A DNA stretch of 64,000 bases from Plenodomus lindquistii. Lineage: Eukaryota; Ascomycota; Dothideomycetes; Pleosporales; Leptosphaeriaceae. The notes beneath the pieces are model-generated. The model was not told where the DNA came from and did not search any database. It worked only from the letters and a program-made list of their open reading frames with translations. Position 1 is the stretch's first letter. Each line of letters starts with the position of its first letter. The stretch lies in NCBI GenBank assembly GCA_025504975.1, contig JANUWI010000002.1, positions 682,001-746,000 on the forward strand. Direction: 5' to 3'. This document shows positions 20,632 to 30,376 of this stretch, in pieces. A program made the position numbers and the translations under genes.

Positions 20632-21734
20632 ATGCCAAATTCGACGATCGAGACCACGGGATGGGCTCCCGAACCACAAGGCCGTGGGACAATTGGGCTT
20701 CTTTGGAACTGTTTTGCGACAATCTTCTTATGCACTTGGAGCGCTATACATCCGAATCTACCGAGAATTGGAGAAATTGAAATCATAATATTCCTACGGC
20801 GTGTTGGGTATCTGCTCGGGGCTTTGGTCGTGCCAGAGTTCTTTGTGATAGCTGCGATTGAAGAGCTTTCTATTGCTATGAAGGCGCGAAAGGTGATTAC
20901 TTTAAAGGTAACGGATATGGATTTGTCTAACAGTTTGACCAGAATCTGGGTTGCACATTGAAGCAAGCCTTCTTCATTTACATGGGAGGTGTAGCAATCA
21001 ACGATGTCTCCGAGAACGATAACAAGCCTGTCCGCATCAAATTTGCATCCCTTATCCGGCTTATCGAAGACGGTAAAATGGTTCTGCCGGCACTGGGCTC
21101 CGCGGATAAAGATGATCGTAGCAAATCTGACTGGATAGTCAAGTCTTTTGCCTCTATCCAGATCTTGTCATTCGTTGTGCAGATCATCAGTCGTGCGGTG
21201 AACCAAATGAGCGTCACAACATTAGAGCTCTTCACTCTAGCCAATGTATGCTGTGGGGCGGTCATGTATATCGCTTGGTGGAAGAAGCCTTTTGACATAC
21301 GCACGCCAATTATTGTCGAGATTTCGGAGCGGCTGCAGGATGGAGATAGGATTGAGCGAGTAACTTTCGACAATAGCTCTGATAAATATCAGAGATTTCA
21401 CTCTGCGGTAGCTGCTCTATGTTTTGGTCTGTTTGGAGGTCTGCACATCATCGGTTGGGGATTCTACTTCTCATCCGAAGCAGAGCTATGGCTATGGAGA
21501 GCGAGCAGCATCATATGTACCCTAATGCCATTCGCTGTAATGATGAGCATGGAATGGCTTTTTCCAGAGGAGAAATATCCTATAGTGTGGAAGATCATGC
21601 TCTCAACGTGGGCTGCGTTGTATCTTATGGCAAGGTTGTACATGTTGGTGGAAATGTTTGTCGGTTTAAGATCGGTACCAAAGGATGTGTATCAGACGGT
21701 GGAGTGGACACAGTACTTTCCAGCGCTGGGATGA
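20632..21734 (+). CDS. Multispanning membrane protein of unknown function
   Basis: Two exons, 20632-20892 and 20943-21734, join in phase across a 50-nt intron and give at least 350 residues. I recognise the fungal family by the pattern TTGWAPEPQGRGTIGLLWNC followed by LCTWSAIHPNLP. About seven hydrophobic segments are visible, for example LLWNCFATIFLCTW, VGYLLGALVVPEFFVIAA, ALCFGLFGGLHIIGWGFYF and IMLSTWAALYLMARLYMLV. The pattern WWKKPFDIRTPIIVE lies between segments. The true N-terminus is unsettled: the frame stays open upstream to 20521, and one in-phase 74-nt intron (20454-20527) could add a short upstream exon starting near 20415. Function is unknown. Confidence 0.75.
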
Positions 21735-22019
21735 TGGGCTCTACGAGCTTCTTTCAATGATTGCGTACATTGAGATTGTATTGAGATAGCTTTGAAGTGT
21801 GGAGCGCTACGATTCTTTCCTTCGATTGTCTTGTAATAGTCGCGAGAAATTACAACATGTGGAGTAGAAGTAATATAGTAAGAAAGGCTTCAATTTTAAT
21901 GCCCCCAAAAAGAGGAAGAAGGAATTGTATATACGCGTGCGGTTGATTCACGGGTGTACTGCATGATCAGTCGATGCTGCTCATCTCTTCATGTCCTTAT
22001 TAGTGTTCTTCTTTAGTTC

Positions 22020-22799
22020 TCAGTCCTCTTTGATATTGATCCCCAATCCTTTTCCCTCCTTCCAAAACGCCACCGTCCTCTCAGCAATAGTCGCTGGATT
22101 GAGCACCTTGTTCTCTGGCGCAACTACTCACACGTTACTATCTCTCCTCCCATAACCCCCACTAATCCCATATCACGAAACCAGAAGCAAGAAAACTGTA
22201 AACTCACCAGCACCTTCCACAAACACCGATCCCACATGAACCCCCTTACCCTCCCATCCCTTCGCAAAACTCTCCACCATATTCTTCTGCGCCGCCTTCA
22301 CCAGCGAAAGCGAAAGCAGCTGCGGCACCGGATCCCACGGGAGATGAGAATTCGTGACTAAGAGCGCCGGCTTCACAGAACCACCCAACGAACCCGTCTT
22401 AGTAAGAACAGGAAGATAATGCTGCGCAATTAAATACAGCGACAGTATCGTTGTCCTCAAATCCTCCTCAATCTCCTTGACGTCTACACTAAGTACCGTT
22501 TCCGTGGGCTTGATCCGCGCTGCATTGAAGAAAATCACCTCGATGTTTTCGTTTTGGGTTAGCTTGTCGAGTTGTGCGAGGACATTGGGCAGGCTGTCGA
22601 GATCTGCGAGGTCGCAGCGTAGTGTGGATACTTTGACAGTGGGGTTAGAGGAGGTGATGAAGGGGGCATCGGAGTCGTGGAGGCGAGAGGTGTTGCGGGA
22701 GAGAAGGATGATGTGGGTTAGGCCGGCGGAGGCGAAGGCTGAGGCGGTGTGGTTGCCGATTCCGGGGCCGGCGCCGAAGAGGATGAGGGTTCTTGTCAT
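22020..22799 (-). CDS. Short-chain dehydrogenase/reductase-like protein, catalytic Tyr apparently absent
   Basis: Two exons, 22799-22208 and 22123-22020, are joined across an 84-nt intron and encode 231 residues. The Rossmann nucleotide-binding motif is intact at the N-terminus (LILFGAGPGIGNHTASAFA), followed by LLSRN and the CDLADLDSL acidic pattern. SDR enzymes use a Ser-Tyr-xxx-Lys catalytic set. Here the matching stretch reads PQLLSLSLVKAAQKNM, with the Lys in place but no Tyr four residues before it. The same unusual form occurs in other fungal SDR-like proteins, so it may not be a mutation. The protein may bind NAD(P) without normal reductase chemistry. The substrate is unknown. The gene is divergent from WDR70. 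Confidence 0.82.
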
Positions 22800-23377
22800 T
22801 TTTTGAGAGGCAGGGTTTGAGGGGAGTAAGAGATGGAGGAATGGGATTATGGTTGATGTGAAGGCAGGGTGCTGGCTTGGAGTGCAGATAGATCAGTCTG
22901 GTGTTGTAGTTCCATCTTTCAGAACAGTATGATCCTGAGCTACGCCCTTATATAACTCGACGCTATAGGTGAGGCAGGTCTTTGTGGACGGATTTAACGA
23001 TGTCGTCAGGGTACTTAGCTTCACTAGAGACGGTGCTAAACGCAAGGCTTCGACTACGCTCATAGAGGATCGAGCGATACTGCTTCCAATTGGAGAAGCT
23101 TCGATGCTCAACAGCGGCCGTCTTCAGGCGCAATGGAAGAGACTCTCTCGCGGCAACATAGAGTTTGGATCCAGAAGATTACCACATTGAGAGGCCTGTG
23201 TCGTTCGAAGTCACTCCACACAAGGCTAACGCGACCCCACAAGTGCGGTTACGCTAGCAGTAGTGTGAAGACGTTCGCGTTATGTCATTCCCCATTGAAC
23301 TTTCTCACGCACATGCACTTTGATCCCAAAACGCCAATAGTAAGCACCCACGCATTCTGCTACAAGACGAGCCGATA
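22800..23377. promoter_or_regulatory. Divergent intergenic region SDR / WDR70
   Basis: These 578 nt hold both promoters. A TTATATAA sequence near 22950 could serve as a TATA-like element on either strand; its use is not known. No gene is supported. Confidence 0.4.
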
Positions 23378-25093
23378 ATGGATTTCTCAGCAGATGACGA
23401 CGACGCGCTTGCGCAGTACATGCCAAGCCAATTCGGGAAGAAAGATGGATCCGTAAACGTCGAGGCGCAAATTGAGCGCGCGCGCAGACCAGTCGTGGAC
23501 GAGAGCAAGGACGCAAAGAAGAAAGATGCCAAATCGGATGATGGCGACAAGGACTCGGATGATGACGACGATAGCGATATGAGCGACGACGATGACGAAT
23601 ACCCTGTCACGCACGAGTTGATTATCAAGACGCACGACAGAGCTGTTACGACGATCGCGCTGGATCCCTCGGGCACACGATTGGTGACAGGCAGTAACGA
23701 CTGCACGCTCAAGTTGCATGATCTGAGTGCGCTCACGCCGTCGACTATTCGCGCGTTCAAGACGGTCGACCCATTCACCACGAAGCCCTCGGACACGGCA
23801 GAGGCGCATTCGATACACCAAGTTTTGTACGGCCCGAACTCCGGAGGTCAATTCCTGTGCATCACGGCGACATCCCAAGCGAGGCTGTTCACCAGAGATG
23901 GCGACCTTACTGCGGAGTTTCAAAAGGGAGACATGTACTTGAGGGACAAGCACAATACGAAGGGACATACGTCGGAAGTCACCAGCGGCGCATGGCATCC
24001 TACGAATCGGGAGCGGTTTGTGACGGCGGGGACGGACAGTACGGTTCGGATATGGGATACGAAGAAGCGGATGAAACAGGAGGAGGTCATTGTGCACAAG
24101 TCGCGAGCTGCTGGCAGCGCAGGCATGACACGAATGACAGCCATCGCATGGGGGCCCTCTCCGGACGGTGACGGTACCATCATCGTTGCGGCGGCTTTGG
24201 ACGGTAGTCTGGTTATGTGGAGTGGAGAAGGCCCATTTCATCGCCCTAAAGCGGAGATCCGAGATGCGCACGAGAAGGACACTTGGACGAGCGGAATTGA
24301 TATCAGCGCAGACGGCAGACTTGTGATCACAAGAGGCGGAGACGACACGATCAAGCTATGGGACACGAGAAAGTTCAAGGCTCCGCTCAATACCACATCA
24401 CACACATCAACATCATCACAATACCCAACCTCAAACATTCAGTTTGCACCAAACGGCTCCAGCATCGTCACAGGTTCGGAGACGGGTCATCTCCATATTC
24501 TAAATCCCGCCACACTTCGCCCTGAGCTCGTCACACCTGTGACTCCGGGCTCGCCCCTCATCACAGTGAATTGGCACCCTAAACTCAATCAGATCCTTAC
24601 CGGCTCAGCCAATGGCCAGACGACCATTCTCTTCAACCCGAAGCTCTCCACAAATGGTGCCCTCACCATACTCAGCAAAGCTCCTAAGAAGCGCCATCTC
24701 GACGATGATCCTTCCCTCACAGTAGACATGGATCCCCTTGGCATGGCAGGCGAAGCGCATGACCCATCCGGCAAGGCTGCTGGTTCCTTTGCTGCACGCC
24801 ATCCGACCATTGGTCTTACAGCTTCTGGCAAGAGTCGCGACCCCAGACGACCCCACATTCCCGCTGTCACGCCATTTGCAAAGTCTACACCCGACCAGAA
24901 GTATGTCATGGAGCAGATTGAGGGTAGTGATATGCGAGATGAGGATCCTAGGGAAGCTTTGCTTAAGTATGCGCCCAAAGCTGGAGAGAAGAACGTCTTC
25001 ACGGGGGCTTGGGACAAGACGCAACCAAAGGGAATTTATAAGGAGTATGATAGTGATGAGGATGAGAGGGATGCTAAGAAGGCGAGGAGGTAG
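23378..25093 (+). CDS. WD40-repeat protein, WDR70 homologue
   Basis: A single exon encodes 571 residues. The N-terminal 75 residues are acidic and disordered (DDGDKDSDDDDDSDMSDDDD), followed by a WD40 propeller. Recognisable blades include HDRAVTTIALDPSGTRLVTG, HTSEVTSGAWHPTNRERFVT with VRIWDT, and TWTSGIDISADGRLVITRGG with IKLWDT. The order, with DKHNTKGHTSEVTSGAWHP and the long C-terminal extension, matches the WDR70/GH16463 family. In fission yeast and human cells WDR70 acts with CRL4-type ubiquitin ligase in histone H2B ubiquitylation and DNA-break repair. The C-terminus is rich in charged residues and ends KEYDSDEDERDAKKARR. Confidence 0.88.
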   Translation: MDFSADDDDALAQYMPSQFGKKDGSVNVEAQIERARRPVVDESKDAKKKDAKSDDGDKDSDDDDDSDMSDDDDEYPVTHELIIKTHDRAVTTIALDPSGTRLVTGSNDCTLKLHDLSALTPSTIRAFKTVDPFTTKPSDTAEAHSIHQVLYGPNSGGQFLCITATSQARLFTRDGDLTAEFQKGDMYLRDKHNTKGHTSEVTSGAWHPTNRERFVTAGTDSTVRIWDTKKRMKQEEVIVHKSRAAGSAGMTRMTAIAWGPSPDGDGTIIVAAALDGSLVMWSGEGPFHRPKAEIRDAHEKDTWTSGIDISADGRLVITRGGDDTIKLWDTRKFKAPLNTTSHTSTSSQYPTSNIQFAPNGSSIVTGSETGHLHILNPATLRPELVTPVTPGSPLITVNWHPKLNQILTGSANGQTTILFNPKLSTNGALTILSKAPKKRHLDDDPSLTVDMDPLGMAGEAHDPSGKAAGSFAARHPTIGLTASGKSRDPRRPHIPAVTPFAKSTPDQKYVMEQIEGSDMRDEDPREALLKYAPKAGEKNVFTGAWDKTQPKGIYKEYDSDEDERDAKKARR

Positions 25094-25476
25094 GAAGATA
25101 GTGGATATATATGCTGTGGCATCATCACATTCAAAAGTATATACCCAAACAAAATCAAATCGATGCGTCAATTCACACTCTCCAATCCTGTGTACTCGTA
25201 TAGTCTATAAAGCAAGGCAAAATCATCGTGTATTGACGCCCTCTGTAAGGTCTTGGCACACGTGGACACGCCCCTTACTGCCCAACCCCAATGCAGTAAC
25301 GGGCCGTCGCACGACCGCGACGCGAACCGAACAATTACAGCAAGATTCCCCATCATCAAAACAACCCCACCCACACCCGTCCCAAACACCTCTCTACACT
25401 GCCAGCCATCCAATCCCTCCGCGGCGAAAACACCAATTCACCACCAACCCCTCCCACCTACAACTAAACCGCCGCA
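25094..25476. other. Short intergenic region WDR70 / RIM1
   Basis: These 383 nt hold the 3' end of WDR70 and the promoter and 5' UTR of RIM1. Nothing else was recognised. Confidence 0.4.
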
Positions 25477-26092
25477 ATGTTTTCCTCCACCTTCCGCAGC
25501 GCCTTCCGCGCGCCAGCAGCAGCCCGCGCCTTCAGCTCAACCCCGCGCCAACAACTCGCGCGCATGACCATCATCGGCCGTCTGGGAACGGTCCCTGAGG
25601 AAGTCACCATCAGTGGAGACCGTACGCTTGTGCGCTATGTGATTGGATCGAGCTATGGCAAGGGCGACGACAAGAAGACGAGTTGGTTCCGGGTTGCGAG
25701 TTTTGTGCAGGGAGGACAGAAGGAGTTCCTAATGAATGTGCCCAAGGGGTGAGTTTTTTATTATTTCCATTTTTGGGGATTGTGTTGTGGAGAGGGAAGA
25801 TGTGGGGGCGATAGTGGGCTTGCTTGGGATGGAGAAGCCGGTGGAGGCATTGGGCCTCGGGGATCAGGGTGCAAGAAGAGGGAATTTAGTGATTGAGAGC
25901 AATCGGCTAACGGATATGAATAGCTCCCTCCTCTACCTCGAAGCTGATGCGCGCATGGAACAGTACACGGATGGGGAGGGCAACAAGCGCTCAAACCTGA
26001 GCTTGGTCGCGCGCAACTTCGACGTCTTGAAGCGCGGTCGCACCGATGAGCCCGAAGTCAACGACGAGGGTCTTGTTGAAGGCTCTGGCTAG
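25477..26092 (+). CDS. RIM1: Mitochondrial single-stranded DNA-binding protein
   Basis: Two exons, 25477-25748 and 25924-26092, encode 146 residues. The first 30 residues are rich in Arg, Ala and Ser without acidic residues (MFSSTFRSAFRAPAAARAFS), a typical mitochondrial presequence. The mature part is an SSB-type OB fold: MTIIGRLGTVPEE, DKKTSWFRVASF, then VPKG joined to SLLYLEADARMEQYTD and NLSLVARNFDVL. The protein coats single-stranded mtDNA during replication. The 175-nt intron is three times the local norm; its acceptor is fixed by the conserved KGSLLYLEA joint. MTO1, also mitochondrial, follows on the same strand. Confidence 0.92.
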
Positions 26093-26597
26093 ATGTATCA
26101 CGAACCGCAATTCTAAGCTTGTCAAGGGAATATAGTGGCGGCCGAGTAGGTCGCGTATTCGAGGATCTCAGTTTTACCGAGGCGCTGTGGGGTTTGCCCC
26201 TCCCAGGGCTTGTATTCATGTGCCATGAGTGTATGCTACATTTGGAAGGCTTCTCTTTGTAATCATCTACGCTCTGCAGTCTTGCGATGGATTACGTGCG
26301 TGTGAATGATACCTTTTTCCTTCGCGCTTATGCTACCTTGTGTCACATGTGCAATCACCACAATTATGACCCAGTGTCGGATATCTAGATCTACCTCAAT
26401 GTATTAATGGAAGGCATTTCACTCATATCAAGCAACAGCCACATAGCATACAATGCTGTCATCACTAACACCCATTACCATGCTCTATATGCAAAACCCA
26501 TGATCCGTGCGCTAAGACATTGCGGCGAAAGAGGGCACCTCCGCATCGCTCTGAACTTTTTGGCCACACGCTTCGACCACCTCGACGGCCCTCCACC
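26093..26597. other. Intergenic region RIM1 / MTO1
   Basis: These 505 nt between two same-strand genes contain no supported ORF. They are presumed to hold the RIM1 3' UTR and MTO1 promoter. Confidence 0.4.
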
Positions 26598-28738
26598 ATG
26601 CAGAGACTCGTCCCTCAGCGAGCGCACCAGCTCTGGGGCCATGCGCCCCGCGTACGGTCCTTCAATCGCTTCCAACGAACCCGCCGGACATTGGCCACCG
26701 TGACCAGCGACACCCAACGGTACACCACGTCCCCCACACACTCGCACTGCAAGACACAACACTAACCACACACAGGCCTTACGATGTCGTCGTAATTGGC
26801 GGCGGCCACGCAGGCTGCGAAGCCAGCGCCGCCTCTGCGCGAACCGGCGCCCGCACCGCCCTCATCACCCCGAGCCTCGACAACCTCGGCGTCTGCTCCT
26901 GCAATCCTTCCTTTGGCGGCATCGGCAAGGGCACCATGTTGCGCGAGATTGACGCCTTGGACGGTGTCGTAGGCCGCATCGTGGACAAAGCAGGCGTACA
27001 GTTTCGAGTCTTGAATCGCAAGAAGGGTCCTGCGGTGTGGGGACCTCGCGCGCAGATTGACAGGAGTCTGTATAAGAAGTACATGAAAGAGGAGATATTG
27101 GGGTATCAAGGGCTGAGTGTTGTTCCGGGGAGTGTGGCGGATATTATTGTGGATAAGAGTGAGGAGGCGCAGAGGGAGGGGCGGTATGGCAAGATTACGG
27201 GAGTGAGGCTGGAGAGTGGGGAGGTGATAATGACGGAGAATGTGGTGATTACTACAGGGACGTTTCTGGGTGGGGAGATACATATTGGGCTTGAGGCGTA
27301 TCCGTCGGGGCGCATGGGCGAGGCGGCGACGTTTGGGCTGAGCAAGAGTCTGAGGGATGCGGGGTTCACGTTGGGAAGATTGAAGACGGGGACACCGCCA
27401 CGGTTGGATGGCAAGACGATAAATTACAAGGTGTTGGATGCGCAGGAGGGAGACGATCCACCGATGCCGTTCAGCTACCTCAATGATCGCGTACAGGTCG
27501 AAGATCAACTTCTGAACTACGAGACGAGGACGAATGAAGCAGCGCACGATATTATACGGCAAAATCTCGACAAGTCAGTACATATCCGCGAAACAGTAAA
27601 GGGACCTCGTTATTGTCCATCGCTAGAATCGAAGGTTATGCGCTTTACAGACAAGTCATCCCACATCATCTGGCTGGAGCCCGAAGGCTTCGATACAGAC
27701 GTCATATATCCAAACGGGATTTCCTGCACTGTACCCGCGGACGTGCAGATCGCCATGCTGAAGACCATCAAAGGTCTTGAGAACGTCACCATGCTGCAAC
27801 CAGGTTACGGCGTAGAATACGACTATGTTGATCCACGAAATCTCCGCTCAACCCTCGAAACCAAAAACATATCTGGCCTCTTCCTCGCTGGTCAAATCAA
27901 TGGCACAACCGGCTACGAAGAAGCAGCCGGCCAAGGTGTAATAGCCGGTATAAACGCGGGACTGCAAAGCCTGCACAAAGATCCTCTCCTCCTCACCCGA
28001 GCAGACGGCTACATCGGCATCATGATCGACGATCTCATCACCAAAGGCGTCTCAGAGCCCTACCGCATGTTCACCTCACGCTCTGAATACCGCATGTCCT
28101 CTCGCGCCGACAACGCAGACACACGCCTCACACCCCTCGGTCGCGCCGCAGGCGTCATCAGCGAAAAGCGCTGGGCGGCATTCACGTCTGAGTCTGCCCA
28201 AATCGAGGAACTCACCAACATCTTACAAGAAAAGACAATGGGCTGGACATACTGGAACGAAGCCGGCTTCGCCGTCCGCAACGACAGCACCAAACGCAGC
28301 GCCTACGACGTCCTTCGTCTCCCCTCCACAACACCAACATCGCTCCACCCCATCCTCCCCCAAGTAAACAACTACTCAGACCACATACGCAACCGCGTCC
28401 ATATCAACGCCACCTACGCGCCCTACGTGGCCTCGCAATCCGCAGCCCAGGCCCGCTGGCTACGAGACGAACACCTCCGCTTACCAATCGATATCAACTA
28501 TGAAAACATTTTTGGGCTGAGCTACGAGGAGAAAAGGGCGTTGGAGACGGCGCGGCCGGAGAGCGTGGGAATGGCGAGACGGGTAGAAGGTGTTACGCCG
28601 ACGGGGGCGTTGCGGTTGTTGCAGTTTGTAAGGGGGGTGGGGAAGGAGGAGCGGGAGGGGAGGATCAAGGCTGAGATTGCGGAAAGGAAGGAGAGGTTTG
28701 CGGGGGTTGCGAGGGGGGTGAGTGTTGGGGGGTTGTGA
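26598..28738 (+). CDS. MTO1: Mitochondrial tRNA uridine-34 modification enzyme MTO1 (GidA/MnmG family)
   Basis: Two exons, 26598-26719 and 26776-28738, join across a 56-nt intron with a CTAAC branch signal and give 694 residues. The first exon is an Arg-rich mitochondrial targeting sequence (MQRLVPQRAHQLWG, FQRTRRTLATV). The joint restores the FAD-binding motif PYDVVVIGGGHAGCEAS, followed by the MnmG signature CNPSFGGIGKGTMLREIDALD, which includes the conserved family Cys. Further blocks are GLEAYPSGRMGE, LKTGTPPRLDGKT, GQINGTTGYEEAAGQGVIAG and FTSRSEYRMSSRADNAD. With MSS1, MTO1 makes the 5-carboxymethylaminomethyl group on U34 of certain mitochondrial tRNAs. The length fits the family. The previous gene, RIM1, also serves mitochondrial DNA. 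Confidence 0.95.
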
Positions 28739-28977
28739 AGAGTAGATAGGGGGTTTTGCTTGGATGATGTGGGATGTGGGATGGGAATGTGTATGTGTAT
28801 GAGTATGATGACTGTGACTGCATTTGTCGACGTAATATTTCCATCCACGTGATTAGTAGACAGATGTATAATGCCCTGTACTGTTCTATACTATATATAC
28901 ACGCCAACATCCCCATCCAAAAAAAAAGCCCACCCACACATTCCCCCTTCCCCTTCCTCCACAAACCAAACACCCCT

Positions 28978-29913
28978 TCATCTCGCCTCAAACTGCACAA
29001 TCCTCTTCGTCCTCCCCTTCCACAACATCCGACACCCACACTCCCGACACCTCATCGGATCCGTATTCCGCCCCGTCGCTTCATCATACACACCCAGTCC
29101 TCCACCGCGTATACTGACTACCCCCTCGCACTGATCGCAAATGTAATCTATGCGCCAGGGCTTGCGAGGTGCAAGGCCTGATTGCTGGACTGCTTGCGTG
29201 GGACGTGGAATTATGGTGCGGGGGGTGGGGCGAGGGGAGGATGGGGGTGTGGATATGGATGTGGATGTGGAGAGTGTGATGGGTGGAGAGGGTTTAGAGG
29301 GAGTGGGCGTCGTGGGTGGGTTAGGGGCGATGGCGGTGGTGGCGGGAGGTGTGGAGGTGGGTTTTGAAGAGGGAGAGGCGTCGGGATTGATGATTTCGAG
29401 GTCGCTGGATGATATGTAGTCTTCGTCTTCGTCTTCGTCTTCGTCTGAGGAGTAGATGTCTTGGTCGTTTGGGCGATGGAGGGCTTGAACTGTTTGCGTA
29501 GATGCAGATGTTGATGTAGGCGTAGGCGTGGATAGTCCTGCACCGTCCTCATCAGATGCAGAACTAACATCTTGCTGCGTCCTTTTGATACTCGACGGTG
29601 TTGAGAACATTTCCATGTCATCGGCGGGTTGTAGTGCTTCCAACGCTTCAGCCATTTCCATAGAGAGACTGCGTTCTTTGGGCTTGAGTGGTGATGTAGA
29701 CAGTGGTGGACCCATCTCTCTTGCTCTGCTTGTCGGGCTCTCTTTCTCTGGTATCTGGAAATCTTTGCGTGGCGGTGGATTTTTGGCTTCTTCAAGACTT
29801 TCTTGTTGGCTCTCTGAGCTGATAGAGATGTGACCAGCCTCATCCTTGTGCAGTGGCGCATTCATCTCCCCTGCACTCATCAATCTACTTCTTCGCCTTG
29901 TCAGAGGCGCCAT
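28978..29913 (-). CDS. RPB12/RPABC4-like zinc-ribbon protein with long disordered N-terminal extension
   Basis: The last 55 residues (YICDQCEG ... MRCRECGCRMLWKGRTKRIV then QFEAR) match RPABC4, the small zinc-ribbon subunit shared by RNA polymerases I, II and III. Both CxxC pairs are present. The usual protein is about 60-75 residues. Here the same uninterrupted frame continues upstream through about 255 residues of Ser/Pro/Thr-rich, acidic sequence (DEDEDEDEDY) to an ATG at 29913, giving 311 residues. The frame stays open further upstream, so the start is a choice. The ribbon also carries an insert between its CxxC pairs (GGGLGVYDEATGRNTDP) and differs at positions usually conserved. It may be the polymerase subunit with an odd gene model, or a diverged paralogue. 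No intron giving a short form was found. Confidence 0.7.
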   Translation of the reverse strand: MAPLTRRRSRLMSAGEMNAPLHKDEAGHISISSESQQESLEEAKNPPPRKDFQIPEKESPTSRAREMGPPLSTSPLKPKERSLSMEMAEALEALQPADDMEMFSTPSSIKRTQQDVSSASDEDGAGLSTPTPTSTSASTQTVQALHRPNDQDIYSSDEDEDEDEDYISSSDLEIINPDASPSSKPTSTPPATTAIAPNPPTTPTPSKPSPPITLSTSTSISTPPSSPRPTPRTIIPRPTQAVQQSGLAPRKPWRIDYICDQCEGVVSIRGGGLGVYDEATGRNTDPMRCRECGCRMLWKGRTKRIVQFEAR

Positions 29914-29962
29914 TTCGAGCTGTGGGTATAAACACCGTGGATACTGATTACATGTAATATGA

Positions 29963-30232
29963 CTAGGCTTCTTCGATCTCGATGGCGATGGTGATTCGTA
30001 ATGGTCGCTTGAACATGGGCTCAAAAAGAATGACGAGATCACCGCGACGAACATTTGGAGTGCGCTTGGAGTCATGGTGGGGGAGGTTGAACAAAGAGAT
30101 GGGTGGCTTTGAGGCGCAAAGTAGATTGATGGATGTGATGGTTGCAGAACAATGGGATAGTGTCGTATAGGATAGGGTGAGAACTGGTACACCGGAGTTG
30201 TTGCATTCCGACAGTGAGGAATGTAAGGTCAT
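29963..30232 (-). CDS. Possible small gene, unresolved
   Basis: An 89-codon ATG-started frame lies between CRD1 and the RPB12-like gene on the same strand. It ends NVRRGDLVILFEPMFKRPLR before a short acidic tail, which reads like folded-protein sequence rather than noise. A second minus-strand frame is open over much of the same stretch, and a further short ATG-started frame lies just upstream (30269-30349), so an upstream exon is likely. No family was recognised. It could also be the leader of the downstream gene. Low confidence. Confidence 0.3.
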   Translation of the reverse strand: MTLHSSLSECNNSGVPVLTLSYTTLSHCSATITSINLLCASKPPISLFNLPHHDSKRTPNVRRGDLVILFEPMFKRPLRITIAIEIEEA

Positions 30233-30376
30233 AACGCACAATGGGGAGTTGAACACACTAAAATCAGTCTCACCTCAAAGAAGCCAAGTACAACACGTAA
30301 ATTTGAATGATGATATCGCCAATGCCGTCGACGTGCCTAGTATACAACATATCTAAGCTTCCCAACTTTTGCGCTT

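Noticed and set aside
20382..20966. 194-codon minus-strand ORF
   Set aside because: It is antisense to the first exon of the membrane-protein gene, whose plus-strand frame has family resemblance and hydrophobic segments.
23387..24271. 294-codon minus-strand ORF
   Set aside because: It lies wholly antisense to the WD40 region of the WDR70 homologue, which is clearly coding.
26762..27562. 266-codon minus-strand ORF
   Set aside because: It is antisense to the FAD-binding part of MTO1.
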